Below are positions 12,101 through 24,900 of a stretch of DNA of 64,000 nucleotides, in pieces. Location: contig NC_065537.1 of assembly GCF_932294415.1 (NCBI RefSeq), positions 70,039,761-70,103,760 on the forward strand, written 5' to 3'. A program made the translations under genes and the position numbers. The stretch's first letter is position 1, and every line of letters starts with the position of its first letter. A model generated the notes under the pieces. The model was not told the DNA's origin. It did no database searches and saw only the letters and a list, made by a program, of their open reading frames with translations. The DNA comes from Quercus robur. Taxonomy: Eukaryota; Streptophyta; Magnoliopsida; Fagales; Fagaceae.

Positions 12101-14027
12101 TGTGCAATTTCAGGTAATAGCATTTTATGTTTGACCATAAACTATCCTAATTCAAAAATAATGTTGATCCAAGATGTTCAGATAACAGGAAAATCTCATA
12201 ATAAATGTCTGCAAAACAAAGCATAGAGCCACAGGGTCAAATCATATTATCCTTTGTCACTTTGATCAAAAGTTTGAACTGCATAAGCACTAGGCAATGA
12301 ACTATTGGACTATGATGAAAAAGAACAAACAGCTACAACTCAGCTAATCATAAACACAGTAAGACAGAAATCATATTTGTCATCTCACCTTAGGATTCCA
12401 GTCCCACAACCTACATCCATCACAACAGCATTATTCAAAAGAGAAGGGTTTTTCAAGATAGCTTGTCTATAAGCATCTGTTCTCACCTGCAATAACCAGA
12501 ATATATGAGATAGCATTAACAAACAAGTTGCAATTTTTTTTCAACCCAATCTTTTGACACAAGTAAAATTCACTTCTCCAGGAAACCAAGAGGTAAAGTA
12601 CAAACCTTATCACTTATCATCTCTCTGTGAATGCCATATGAACTATAAGCCCCAAAATAATTCTCATTCACATTCTTGATATCCTTTGAAAGAAGAGTTG
12701 GAAAAGAACCTCTTAAATGTTTACCCTTTGAGGCCTTCTCAGAGGAACCTGCTACATCTAAATGGCCATTGGAAGCAAAAGCGATCTCTTTTCTTCCATT
12801 TTTGTCAGAATTATCAGCATTATATACAATCATGTCCCCTGTATTCTCATCATCGATGCAAATCTCTTCATATTTCTTCAAATCCCTCATCAGTTCATCT
12901 TTGTCAATCGATGCACTGTAGTCATCTTCTCCTTCTCCTTCTTCATCTTCACCAAAAGTGTATAAGAGTGAGTCATCTTCCATGAAAGGTTTTAGATATC
13001 TATCGTCATCCCAGAGTGGCTTAATGTCTTCAATGCTGAATGTTTCATGTTTATGATTCTGCAGACCTTGGCTGGACTCGCAGGTAACACCGCAAATCCA
13101 GCATCTTCTTTCTGCCACCTGGTTCGCAAAATAAACGATGTATTATATTGACATATCACACCATGAGCTTTCAACAAGTAAATAACTTATTAACTTAGCA
13201 AATTGAAAAGAATGCAATCAAAACTCTTTCACTCAATGTCTATTAAACTGAGACAACTCTAGCATTAGAGCACATAAATCCCAGTTTTATTTGGTTAAAA
13301 TATTATTTTCATCCCTATAACTTTGCATGAATTTCGTTTTTTTATCCCTAAACTTGAAAATTTTCATTTTTCCTCTCTAAATTATTGAAAATTTTACACT
13401 TATCAATTTTCAATTCAAAAAGTTTGTTTTTCATCCCTAAACTATTGAAAAAATATCTCTTTAGAAAGTTGAGGATCTTTTTCTTTATTCTTCTACATTT
13501 TCTCAGCAGCCAAACAGATTATAAAGCAAACAAAATCATGCTTTCTCAATGCTGAGAAAATGTGCTCAATGAAACAACAAAGTAGCTAATTTCAGCGTGA
13601 GTTTACAAAGACCCAACTTTTCATACACATTCTTCCATTTTTCACTCAAATTCTCAGCAACCAAACAAAAGCTCAAATCAAATAGCAAACCGACCTGAGA
13701 CCGGACGTAATTGATGAGCTTAAACCCACCGTAGAAATCCAAACCCAGCTTCGTCCGAACTCCGCGAAAGTCGAAATGGTGCGACGAAATGCAATGGTCG
13801 AATAGCGCATCGCAGGAACCGTACCTGGAGTCGCAGAACAAGCAAAGGAGATTGGAATCAGAGCCTTCTTCATCATCTCCATCTTCTCCGGCTTCGTCTT
13901 CAGCTTCCCAATCGTCCCAGCCTTCGAGCTCTTCGTCTTCGTTTTCTTCTTCTTTTTCTTCTTCATCGTAGAATTCGTTGTTTTTTGGTTCTTCTTCGCT
14001 TTGTGGGTGATTAGAAATAGTGGCCAT
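9113..14027 (-). CDS. PRMT3: Protein arginine N-methyltransferase 3 (7 exons)
   Basis: Exons in coding order: 14027-13695, 13118-12606, 12486-12389, 11726-11648, 11555-11295, 11205-11038, 9571-9113. All introns are GT-AG and all phases join; the total is 1911 bp (636 aa). PRMT3 transfers methyl groups from SAM to arginine; the family's known substrate is ribosomal protein S2, acting in ribosome biogenesis. Residues 17-59 are acidic. A C2H2 finger uses C62, C65, H78 and H83, and a second Cys pair with histidines sits near 117-135. SAM motif I (DVGCGTG) is at 306-312, the double-E loop (SEWMGYCLLYE) at 391-401 with E392 and E401, and the THW loop at 557-559. All catalytic motifs are present. 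The length is near the plant family's usual 600-620 aa. ATG chosen at 14027 (MATISNHPQ); an in-frame ATG upstream is possible but lies outside the conserved region. Confidence 0.94.
10087..10132. repeat. Poly(C)/poly(A) low-complexity tract in PRMT3 intron 6
   Basis: A C-rich tract including a long uninterrupted C-run is followed by a run of A. It lies in the 1466-bp intron between exons 6 and 7. A similar but shorter CCCACCCACC tract lies at about 10552-10583. Confidence 0.7.
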
Positions 14028-14129
14028 TGGTGCTGTGTGTAATTTGTAAGGAATTGGAATATTGGTATGGTTCAGTTTCAAGTGTCTGGCGGTTTAACGT
14101 TGTAAGCGTTCACTTTAAACCCCGAGAAT

Positions 14130-14138
14130 AAACCCTAG
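14130..14138 (+). promoter_or_regulatory. Telo-box upstream of PRMT3
   Basis: AAACCCTAG starts 103 bp upstream of the PRMT3 start codon. The telo-box AAACCCTA is known to be enriched near the start of plant genes for ribosomal proteins and translation, which fits PRMT3's role in ribosome biogenesis. Presence is seen; function is inferred. Confidence 0.45.
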
Positions 14139-14159
14139 TTTTTTTTTTTTTTTGGCTAA

Positions 14160-14340
14160 ACTCTCTCTCTCTCTCTCTCTCTCTCTAACACTTTTTACCT
14201 TGTACTAGGTTAACTTTGTTAGGAATTGTGTTTGATGAGTGAAATTGTTCTATTCTAACTTTTTTTGTTTTGTTTCTTTTTTTTTTTTACAAACACTTTT
14301 ACCTTGTACTTGGTTAACTTTATTAAAAATTGTGTTTGAA
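14160..14340. repeat. CT microsatellite and 48-bp direct repeat
   Basis: A (CT)n run occupies about 14161-14187. A unit of about 48 bp beginning AACACTTTTTACCTTGTACT (14188-14236) recurs with few changes at 14291-14340, separated by T-rich DNA. Confidence 0.65.
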
Positions 14341-16177
14341 ATTATGTGGACATTTTTCCTAAAACCTTTTATTTTTTAAAAAGAAAAAAAAGAAAAAGAA
14401 AGAATAAGTGAAATTGGCTTTGGTTTCTTTGATTAAAGGTTGGAACAAATTGGCTTTGGTTATGTGATTGGGAAACGTATCTTGAAATTTAAATAATACT
14501 TTTAATTATTTTGTTTCTGTTTTTCTTTAATACCAATCCTAACACTAATATTGAGCTTAATATTATTATTAATTAAATAATTCTATATAAACAAAAAAAA
14601 AACCATTAAAAAAAAAACACATACTAATGATTTCCCCAATTTCTATACCAAAAAATTGACAAGTTACTTAGAATTCTCTACCATTATCGGTGGTTTTTGT
14701 AATTTCCAAATTTATGCACAAATAAATTTATTTTTAAACAAAATAATGATTCACCTTTTAAAATGACTTGTTGACCACTCTATTGCATTGAAGGCACCAA
14801 AAATTCTCATAACAATAGAAAATATATATGATTTGAGTTCCAATTGCAATCTTAAACCTTGATCGTAACCCCAGCCCCCATTGTAATTACAACCCAAGCC
14901 CTAATCATTATCCTAGCTTTCTACATCTTCCTAGGCATCAAACTAACCTACTCTATCACGACCTCTTTGCCTTTGGTTCAAGAATGTCAATCACTCTACT
15001 TTTCCTTCATTAAGCCTAAACTCTCAATTAACACTAGTTTGAGCTCATTGATAACATTGCATTCTCCATACTCATTAACTGATGAGAAGAAACAAAGAGA
15101 TAGAGAGAATTGATCTATTTATAGAGGATAGGAATTGCTTCAAAATGAAAATTGAGAATAATTTGTCTTAGTGGTTTTCATTTTGACTATAGGAAATGTA
15201 AATTGCAAAATGTGTTACCCTAACAATGCATATCATGGAACTAAAAAAAAAAGTACCAAACATCTCAATTTTTTTGCATTGCATTTCACTTCCTATTTCC
15301 TAATAAGGTATGAAATGAATTTTGAGTAGAAATGTCAAAGCACGAGTTATTAGACATTAAATGAGACAAGAAATTGTATATTTGATGTGGTCTTAAATAT
15401 AGTTATACTTCTTACATGTCAAGTGCCATATGTTTTATATTAGGATTATTCATTTTTTTTCTCTCTCCTTAAACTTTGCACGTCTATCCAAAGCTCATCC
15501 TTTATAGTATGTTTGAAAGTCTGGAGATAAATGAGACTATAATGTGTGAGGGGGGAACGAGAACAAAATGAAAGAGAGGGGAGGGAAATGGTAATCTTTT
15601 CCCATTCTTTGGATGTTTTAAAATTTAAGTAGGATAAGAAGAATCTGTATCCCTTCATTTAGTTTGGTTGTTTTAGAAAATGAAATGGGAGTGAAAGAAA
15701 ATGGTATGACATCATATAAGTTGACAATTATAAATTTTTGTTCATTTAAAAAAAATACATAAATTGACATCATAAGGACAAGATTGATAATTTATTATTA
15801 TTAACGAATGTAAAAGCCCTCTCCTCCCTTCTCCTCTAAATTCTCCCAAGTTGGGATAATTTAAAATGAGGAGTTTTGGAGAGATATCTTCAAATCCCTC
15901 TCTCTCTCTCTTAAAAATAAAAAAACATTAAAAAAATTATTTAAAAAAAAAAAAAAAAAAAAAAAACTCCCAAGGTCAATTAGTTTAACATCTCCATCCC
16001 AGCCCTATCTCCTCAAATCCAAACACATTAATGTCTATCCTAGTTTTAATGGAAGAGTAGATGCCATTATGCTAAAACTTAGTAGTAATCATTTCCTTTT
16101 TTGATGTCAGTAGTGACTATTTCTTAAAGTATAGTTTAGTAACATTTCATTGATAATAGTTTATCATTACCAACAAT
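14341..16177. other. Intergenic DNA, repeat-rich, no gene seen
   Basis: About 15505-16027 starts with a TATGTTTGAAAG-like edge and ends with CCAAACACATT. It holds G-rich then C-rich purine/pyrimidine tracts, resembling the units at 38827-39524 and 45070-45503. A long A-run lies near 15944-15966. No coding frame with support was found. Confidence 0.4.
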
Positions 16178-16220
16178 TGACTAACAGTAAGTTTTTTTTT
16201 TTGGATAAATGACTAACAGT
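16178..16220 (-). mobile_element. Micro-insertion with 11-bp target-site duplication
   Basis: TGACTAACAGT occurs at 16178-16188 and 16210-16220. The 21-bp insert is a T-run followed by GGATAAA (minus strand: TTTATCC plus A-run). The insert resembles the 3' ends of the LINEs in this window. Confidence 0.55.
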
Positions 16221-16374
16221 TTTTTTTAGTTAATGGAGAATGATAAGTATATGGAATAATATTACCTTAAAAAGAAATAAGACTATTTCCAAAATATACC
16301 GTCCAAAGTATAATTTTTAACACAACTTCAACAAGGTTTTTACTTTTTATAGCTAGTGAGTAATGTATTACGGA

Positions 16375-16625
16375 TTTAGTATAACTTGCACCACCCTCCC
16401 TTAAAAGTTACCATGACTTTTGAGTGGAGTTGTGATGTGCTTTTGTGTTAGAACCTCTTTTCCTCCCCCTTATGTGTGTTTGTTTCTCAAAAAAAGAAAA
16501 AAAAAAAGAATAGGTAATTGTCTCACATTGCTTAAGAGAGAGTATTGTGTGTAGTATAACTTGTCCCACCCTCCTTTAAAAGTTATCATAACTTTTGAGT
16601 GGAGTTGTGGTGAACCCCTTTCCCT
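16375..16625 (+). repeat. 65-bp direct repeat around an A-rich SINE-like tail
   Basis: The word block TAGTATAACTTG..CCACCCTCC..TTTGAGTGGAGTTGTG occurs at about 16377-16436 and 16555-16613. Between the copies is a pyrimidine-rich stretch ending TTTCTC plus an A-rich tail. Confidence 0.5.
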
Positions 16626-16766
16626 TTCCCTTTGTATAACTTTCACTTTAGTTTATGATAAAAACTTCTTTTATTATGTATACTATATTAAATTTGTAAA
16701 AAATGGTTGCAAAAAAAAAAAAAAAAAATTTGTATCATTAGACTATATCATTGTCAACAAAACCAA

Positions 16767-16824
16767 CAATGTCATGTCCCTTCTCAAAAAAAAAAAAAAA
16801 AAAAAAAAAAACCATTGTCATGTC
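16767..16824 (+). mobile_element. Micro-insertion (stub plus long A-run) with about 12-bp duplication
   Basis: CAATGTCATGTC (16767-16778) and CATTGTCATGTC (16813-16824) flank a 34-bp insert, CCTTCTC followed by a long A-run. The repeats differ at one base. Confidence 0.5.
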
Positions 16825-16985
16825 AATAATTATAAACAATTATTGTTTCTTAATTGGAAAGTCTAATTTTATGATTGCATTACTTACATTTTAATAATAA
16901 TAATCATAATCTCAAGTGGGAGGGATTGGTCTTAAATCTTAATAATTTTCTTTGAAGGAGGACACCTTTAATATTAATCTACTTG

Positions 16986-17059
16986 GCTAAAAACCTTGTA
17001 GATTAACTCTTTTTTTTTTTCCTTTTTCTTTTTTTTGCTAAGAAACCTTGTAGATAAAC
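16986..17059 (-). mobile_element. Micro-insertion (T-rich) with about 23-bp duplication
   Basis: The block GCTAAAAACCTTGTAGATTA and onward (16986-17008) recurs with three differences at 17036-17059. Between them lie 27 bp of T with scattered C. The long direct repeat is unlikely by chance. Confidence 0.5.
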
Positions 17060-18146
17060 TTACACATTGGTGTTTTAAACGAAAACATTTAAGGTTCAAA
17101 TGCCTCTTTTCATAGTGTACCTATCAAATTATAAGTCAATAATAATAATAATAATATAATGTACTTGAAATAGTTTGAAAGTGGCTACTATCACTCTCTC
17201 TTACTCATTTAATATAGGATTTGGCTTACCTCCATTATTTTTTTTAATTGAAATCTCATTTTATTTTAACGAGAAACTGTCATATCACCCACTAACTAAA
17301 TAAAATGTGGTGATTAAAACTCATACTATTTGTCATAGTGTATTTAAAATAAAAGAAAATTTATAGTTAAAAAAGTACTACTGGTAAGCCAAACATTTTC
17401 ATATAATCTTGGTCTAATAAGAAATAGGCACTTAAATATTCCAAAAGTCAACAAGCAATATCAAACATAAATAGCATAAATGTCCAAAAGAAAAAATCAA
17501 TTGCATTTAAAGTAATTAAAAATAGTAAAAGTATTATTCTTAAGCTGGTTTTTTTTTTTTTTTTTGTTGTCTTAAAAATAATATGATGGTAAGAAAATTG
17601 AGGAGCACGATTAGATCCTAATTTTCCTTATAAAAGGGAAATATAAAATTCAATTTCTAAAAGGGCCTTGGTTTTATTGAGATAATTATATACAATTTTT
17701 TATCAATAACAACAAAATCTCACAATAATAAAAAAGAAAAATTCTACCCAACCCATTACAATTTAAAATAAAGGTGCCGTACAAAATATTGTAAGATTTT
17801 ATTGTATCAAAAAATTCTCAATTTTAAAATTAGGTGATTCAGTCTTTGTAAGATTCATCCGATCTTTTACTTTTTCAATATCAAAATTAAGTGTATATTC
17901 TAATTATAATTCAACTACTATCGTCTTGATTCGTTTCTGTAAAAATATTATACTATTAAATATTTTATTTAATTCAAATTAGTTTATATTAAACAAATTT
18001 TAAATTGATAGTAAGCTTAATTAGACAGGTGAGAAAGTAGGGCATTTTGACAAAAATATCCAACAGAGCGGCGCAAAGCAAACAGTCAACTCGTGACAAT
18101 AATTAAATGATTATATTCCCTTTAATATTTAGCAGTAAATAATGCT

Positions 18147-18199
18147 GACAGCTCTCTTTTCTTTACTTTACCTAAAAAAAAAAAAGGACAGCTCTCTTT
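18147..18199 (+). mobile_element. Micro-insertion upstream of PATROL1
   Basis: GACAGCTCTCTTT is present at 18147-18159 and 18187-18199, exact over 13 bp. The 27-bp insert reads TCTTTACTTTACCT followed by an A-run. It lies about 0.8 kb upstream of the PATROL1 start codon, near the likely promoter. Confidence 0.6.
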
Positions 18200-18289
18200 G
18201 CCTCCACCAGTAAATCCCCTAAACCAAAAAAAAAAAAAAAAAAAAAACCAAATTATCAATACAATATCCCTTCAACTTGAATTGGCTCA

Positions 18290-18545
18290 TCTCTCTCTCT
18301 CTCTCTCTCTGCGTGTCAACAACTGGTTACCGGAACATTCGCCAGGAACCCAAAACTCCACACCAGTCTTCATAACTGACCCTTTCAAATTTCAATCTTC
18401 GTGTCATTTTCCAAACTGACTCTCTCTCTTCCCTCTCTTTCTCTCTCTAAAAAAAAAAACGTTTCACATTTTGACTGCCATTCTCTTCACTTCCTCCAAT
18501 CAAAGCAACCAAGCACCACTTCCCGTGAGTTTTTCCATTCACTTT

Positions 18546-18588
<43 letters not shown>

Positions 18589-18978
18589 ATAATGCTGCGT
18601 TTTTGCATTTTGGAGATCTCTCGGTTTGAGGTTCGTAGGTTCTGTTTGGTTGCCAAGAAAACTGGGCAACGGATCTCGTGTTAATAGACTAAGAAAAAAA
18701 ATTAGATTAAAATTTTTTTTTTTCTAGTTCAAGTTGCTTGATTTGCGTGAATATGCTATATCTGAAATTGTTGTAGTAGCAGAGCAGAGTATTGGCTGAT
18801 TAATTGAGATCTAACTGAATTTGAAGCATGCAATATGATAAATTAATTTTGTGTTTTTTATTAATTAAATTCATTTATTGCTTAGTGGATCGGATTGTGA
18901 CATTTTTAATATGAATTATTGCTCAGGTTGTAGAGCTAGCATTCTTGCGGAGCTGAAGTTAGTGTTCGATTTTTTGAC
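18290..18978 (+). promoter_or_regulatory. CT-rich leader region of PATROL1
   Basis: (CT)n tracts lie at about 18291-18310 and 18550-18580. CT-rich 5' leaders are common in plant genes. The transcription start cannot be fixed from sequence. A leader intron is likely: a good acceptor (GCTCAG before GTTGTAG) precedes the start codon at about 18925. Several upstream ATGs, such as 18911, would be spliced out or act as uORFs. Confidence 0.4.
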
Positions 18979-21900
18979 ATGGATGAGTATGTATCCATCT
19001 CTTATGAATCTACTTTTTTTCAATCTCTATATATGTGTGTGCGCGTGCGCGCGAATGAGTGAATGTGTGTATATATATATGTTTATGAATGGTGGAATGT
19101 GTAAAAAATATAGGGAAAATGCTGTTGAGCTACTGCAAAGATACAGGCGGGACAGGCGGATACTACTTGATTTTATACTTTCTGGTAGCCTAATAAAGAA
19201 AGTTGTGATGCCACCCGGGGCAGTTACACTAGATGATGTGGATCTGGATCAAGTTAGCGTCGATTATGTTCTCAATTGTGCTAAAAAAGGTGGCTGGCCG
19301 TTGTTCCCTTTTCGCGTGTTTTTTGAATTGTAATGTTTGTTAGGAGTTTTTTTTTTTTTTTCATTCTTGTTGATTATTTTGAAATGTAGGTGGAATGCTT
19401 GAATTATCTGATGCTATTAGAGATTATCATGATCACACGGGGTTACCCCAGATGGTAAGCTCATGAATTGCTGTGTACAGTTCATGATATTTTTTATTGG
19501 CTATTTATTTGTTTTTATCAATCGTGTAAGTTCATGCACATGTAAAAATACACTAAGGTTGGTTATTAGGTTATATTTGTTACATATGCACGCGTGCCAC
19601 ACTTTCACTTTGACTGATATAGTTAGAAGTTATCCTCAGCGTGTGTTTAAGTTATTTCCGACTTCTGACATTTAATGTTTGATTGTAATTTTACACGTTT
19701 TGGTTGTGATGTATACCTTCTTGCCAATATGTGTTAATTAGTTCATCTAGTGTTTTTGTTTATCTTGTTCTTGCTGGTCAGTATTGAACTTTAATTCTTT
19801 TTCCTCAACCAGGGAAGCACAGGTTATGCTGGTGAATTTTATTTGGTTACAAGTCCTGAATATTCAGGTTCACCTCCAAAACGGGCCCCACCACCTGTTC
19901 CTGCTTTCACACCACCTCCTGTTTACACACCATCTCCTGTTTCCACACCAGCTCCCATTACGACGCCACCTCCTGTTTATGCAGCATCACCGATTGTGTC
20001 AAGTGTGTCAAGATCGGAGTCTTTTAACTCCCAAGCTCAAGAACTAACTGTAGATGACATTGAAGATTTTGAAGACGATGATGATGTTGAAGAGATTAAT
20101 AGTCTCAGAGTTTCAAGAAGGAATACAAATGATGCTTCTGAACTTGCGCTTAAATTGCCTTCTTTTGCAACAGGTAAAAATGATTGAGATCTAGAATCAT
20201 ATAGTGGGAGGGTAGATATAACTTGGAAAAACAGATAAATTATGCAATAATGGTAAATATCAGAAAAATGTTATTTATTTTAGATTCTTTGCAAGTATCT
20301 TTTTTGGCTTGCTCTTGTTCTTGGGGTGATTTTTATAGTGTGGAAGGCAAAGCCAACATGCATGAGATGTTTTTCATCAAGCTTTGTACTTTACTGCTTT
20401 CAGGAATCACTGATGATGACCTCCGTGAAACTGCATATGAAGTCCTCTTGGCATGTGCTGGGGCTACAGGGTATGCCCCTATCATCTTGTTTGGGTTGCA
20501 TATTTATTTTTCAACGAGGGCTTGCCATTTAAGTCTGGCACCTACTTTGTTTATGTTTATTACCTTTTGCACCCTGTACTTTTTTTGTTCTTCTTTTTGA
20601 TCTATTAATATGTAACAGAGGTCTCATCATACCATCAAAGGAGAAAAAGAAAGATAAAAAGTCTAGGTTGATGAGGAAGCTTGGACGTAGTAAAAGTGAA
20701 AATGTTGTGACGCAGTCACAGCGTGCACCTGGATTGGTTGGTTTGTTGGAGACCATGCGCGTCCAGATGGAGGTAATTAAGAAACAGAGTCTTTTCTGAT
20801 GTGGATTTTCAGAACTCTACTTTTATTTGTTGTATTTTTGGCTTACATAATAACAACTAAAGTACTAATCACATATTATGCCTTGCATCCCATAAATAAT
20901 TCTATATAGACTATGCTATTAGCAATTGTTTTAGCATTGTTTTTTTTTTTTTCATGGTATTCTGGACCTCAATACCATGTGACCTTGATAACATATAGAA
21001 TATCACTCTTATAATGATATCTGAAAATTTAATGTACCATGTTTCCGTAGAAGAAATTTTATTGATGGATTGTAAAAATTCATAGAATGGACTGAGGCAT
21101 ATCGTATTTTGACTATATGAAATTATTGTCTAGTCTGCTGCAAATAACTTTTTTGAAGCATAAAGTGTTAAAGAAATGTGTTGGAAATCATTTTATTTTT
21201 TTATACATCCTGTGGACTTTACCTTAAGGAATCCTCTTCCAAGTCATAAATGTTGTCATATTTACTACAAAATGGAAGAAGCAATCTTGAAAACCATTCA
21301 GGTCCTGTCTTGGCGTTCATGTTCAATTGTTTTCCTCAATGAACAAATATTTATAGGTACTTGTATACATACATAAAATTTATAGGTAGAATACTAAAAT
21401 TTCGTATAGCATGAGAGTGGGATCTTGACTGACATGTTAATGATAGGAAGGCAAAGATTTAATGTAATACATTTGGAAGAATGAGCATTGACATAAGCTT
21501 CATAACAGTTATATGGATTAGATTGTTGATTATCACCTGATCATACTGCTTTTAGGACTGTGATCTTTTAGATCTCTGCTCGGCTATGTCTTCTATTTAC
21601 CTTGAAATGGAATAAGTATCACATGAGACGGTCTTATGAGACCTGCCCCTCACAACGTGTGTGGATCCCACATGTCATGAGAGGGTGGTCTCATGGGACC
21701 ATCTCATGAGATGCTATATCCTTGAAATGAGCCACTCAGGCACTTACCCTTCTATGTTTGAGGATGATTTCTCTCCTTTATGTTCTCTTGAAACTTTTTG
21801 CTTAACAAGAATGAAAAATAGTGTCTTTTTGTAACTTATGTTTGCTTTGCCTGCAATAAAACTGTTTGCAGTTATCTCTTAAAAGAACATGGTAAATTCA

Positions 21901-24900
21901 TCCAGTTTTCCTCCATGAATGTCTCTACCACTCCTATAAAAAAAATGAATTTGTCTCTGCCACTTAGCCACACACATGCAGAAAAAAGAAAAAAAAAGAA
22001 AAAGAATAAGAAGAATAAAAAGAAAAAAGAATAAAGGAAGAAGAAAATGAATAGAAAAATTGATGTTACAATAAAGCTCATAAATAGAGGCGTTATAGTC
22101 CACTTTTTTGATTTTGTAACTAATACTTCGTATCTTAATCCCAATGGGTAGCACAATTGGTTGGAGACCATGCCTCATGAAAAGGAGGTTACTAGTTAAA
22201 ATCTCCCCTTCCCTCTCCTTGGGGCCAAATTTTACCTATATTTTTTTGCCCCATGAGTGGCCATTTTACATGAGTTATTAATTTTCAGCCAGGATAGATG
22301 TTGTTAGTCCGAGGGATTTCATATTCCATTCTGGTTCTTTTATTTAATTCTGTCAAATTAGTTGTCTTTGGGATTGTGAGTGGTGATAATTTCTCTTTCA
22401 TTCTTATGTATATGTACAGATAACTGAGGCAATGGATATCAGAACAAGACAAGGGCTGCTTAATGCTCTTGTGGGAAAAGTTGGAAAAAGAATGGATACC
22501 CTTTTGATTCCTCTGGAATTGTTATGTTGTGTTTCGCGCACAGAATTTTCTGACAAGAAGGCATTCATTCGCTGGCAGAAAAGGCAGGTAAGTTCTGCCC
22601 CTTTTTCAATCATTCTGTTTTTGGACTGTATAGGTTCTCTTCAAGGTAATTTGGAATGGTGGTGATACATATCCCTAACATCCATGGTAAAAAATTTCAA
22701 TTGTTTGTTGGTTCAGTTAAATATTTTGGAGGAGGGGCTTATTAATTACCCTGTTGTTGGATTTGGCGAATCTGGGCGCAAGTCGAATGAGTTGAGAATT
22801 CTTTTGGCAAAGATTGAGGAAGCTGAGGTATGTGTTTCATTGATTAACATTTTTGACTGTTGCATGCTATGTTAACATCAAACCATGCTAAAATGTAGGT
22901 TACCTATGTAATTCTTCCATGATTGACTGTTGAAACTATCCTCTTGTAATATGTTTAGTTTTGATTTTTCATTTTTATGCTCTTTTACACACAGCAATTT
23001 ATATGTTGAATGCATCTATTGATATGTGCTGTAAAAATTGGAAGGGTCAATGTAGTTAGTTTGTTGTTGGATATCCTTGGGAGTCTTAAGTTCACAAGTC
23101 ACATGCCAATTTCTTGGCTGAAAGAGGAACTTTGGCTTTAAAGAATTTATAAGGCTCATATTTCCATCTTGAAGAGGTTTATTTAATTTAATTAATTTTT
23201 TTGGGAATTGTTTCTTGTTGGATTGGACCTTGTTTATTATCTCTGATTTTATCTTATTAATGGAGGTCTCCTTGGGCTTCTTTAATCAAGCCAAGCCTAA
23301 CTGAGTATTGAATGTTTGAACTCGGTTTGGCAAGATTAACAGGGTGTTAAGAAGCTTGGCTTGAGCTTGTCTTGTGCTCACTTATAATGTTCAAGCTTGT
23401 GCTTGTTAAAATAAAATCTCAAGTAACTTGAGCTTGGCTAGTTTCATTAGTCAAGTCAAGAAGCCTCAAATCAAGCTCAAGCTCAATCTTGCAAACAAGC
23501 TTTGTTAATACCTTAAAAAATTCAAGTTAAAAAAAAAAAGTGAGAATAAAGTGCATCTAAGGACACAATATATAGGAGGAATAATTTCCACGTAAATATA
23601 GGGTTAAAAGTGAGCCGAGCAGTATGCTTGGATATTTAGGGTTTAATTTGTTTTCTATTTTTTCCTCCAAGCCCAAAATAAGCCTCATTACAAACTTAAG
23701 TTGAGTGTAGGCTTGGCTGGTTTATCCTTGTGTTTATACTTGTGAGGTTGTTCATGAAAAATCAATTTGCTTGGGTACAACTCGTTTACTAAACAAGTGT
23801 CAAAATTAGACTCAAGCTTGGCTTTTTTATAAGCAAGTGAACATAAAAAAAGAAAAAAAAGAAAAAAGAAGAAGAAGCTTTTTACAAGTTGAGCCCAAGT
23901 GGTTAGTTTACTTGGGTCTTGCCCAAGGATGTAGTGGAGCTTCTAGCTAGCTGGCCAAGCAAGTTTAGTAAAGATAGAAATGGGGTGATTTGGATTTTGG
24001 TCCCTCATTGTCTGATGTGGGGTATTTGGAGGGAGAGGAATGCACGGACATTGGAAGGAACCGAGAGGTCAATTCAAGACTTAAAGATGTCTTTCGTCCA
24101 AACCTTGTTTGGGTGGACAAATGCTCCTGGAAATTTTCTCTTTTATTCTTTGTCTGGTTTGCTTGATAGAGCTAGTCTTTATATTTCTTAGTTCTGTTTT
24201 TGTTCTCCTGCTAGAGCTACTTGTTTTCACGGGAATTTATGTGATTGGTCTTGGGCTTGTGGACTCACATTTAGTGATTCTCTCCCAATGTTTATAGATT
24301 CCCTTCATTCTTATACATAGCTTTGAGTTTGAGTCTTCATTGTACTTCCTTGTCTAACTCGTGTTCTTTTTCCATGTAGTAGTCTTTTTTAATGAAATTT
24401 TATCTTACTTATCAAAAAAATTATGTGATGTCTTTTTGTTGATAGATTAGGCATTATCTCTGGGCTACAAGTTCATCCTTTCCTTGTTTGACATCTATTT
24501 ATTTCAACTGTGTTGTTCTTTTTATGGTTGTATTTGTCACCATGCAGTTGTTGATGAAAACTAATATTTTCCTTGTATCTGTCTTAAGATTTTGAATTTA
24601 TATTCTGGTAACTTAACCTATAGAAAAAATTCTGGAAACTTTTTTCACCTCTGCAATGCAGTTAAAATTTGTAGTAAAATATTTTTACATTTTAAGGTGC
24701 TCCACTTTTGGCTAAATCGTTTTTCCTATGGCATTTGGAATGATAGAAGAGGATTTAGACCCACTTTGGAATCAGAAGTATTAGTGGGGCTCTCTCTTCC
24801 TCTAATCATCCTTCTATTTTTTGATAATTCAATAGTACAATTGATAGGGGGGATTTGAACCCTGGTTCTCCTATTCATCCATCTATTCTTACCGGATACG

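Noticed and set aside
13789..13971. Serine-rich plus-strand frame
   Set aside because: It is the complement of the acidic Glu/Asp codons at the PRMT3 N-terminus.
16678..16740. A further micro-insertion flanked by AAATTTGTA
   Set aside because: Only 9 bp of AT-rich repeat next to a long A-run; too weak to count.
19784..20047. Histidine/leucine-rich frame overlapping PATROL1 exon 4
   Set aside because: It is the wrong frame of the proline-rich PATROL1 segment, whose frame and splice phases match the family.
22140..22250. tRNA gene
   Set aside because: A-box-like sequence is present but the B-box is decayed and no cloverleaf can be drawn; a SINE is the better reading. The same holds for 1612-1705 and 37385-37466.
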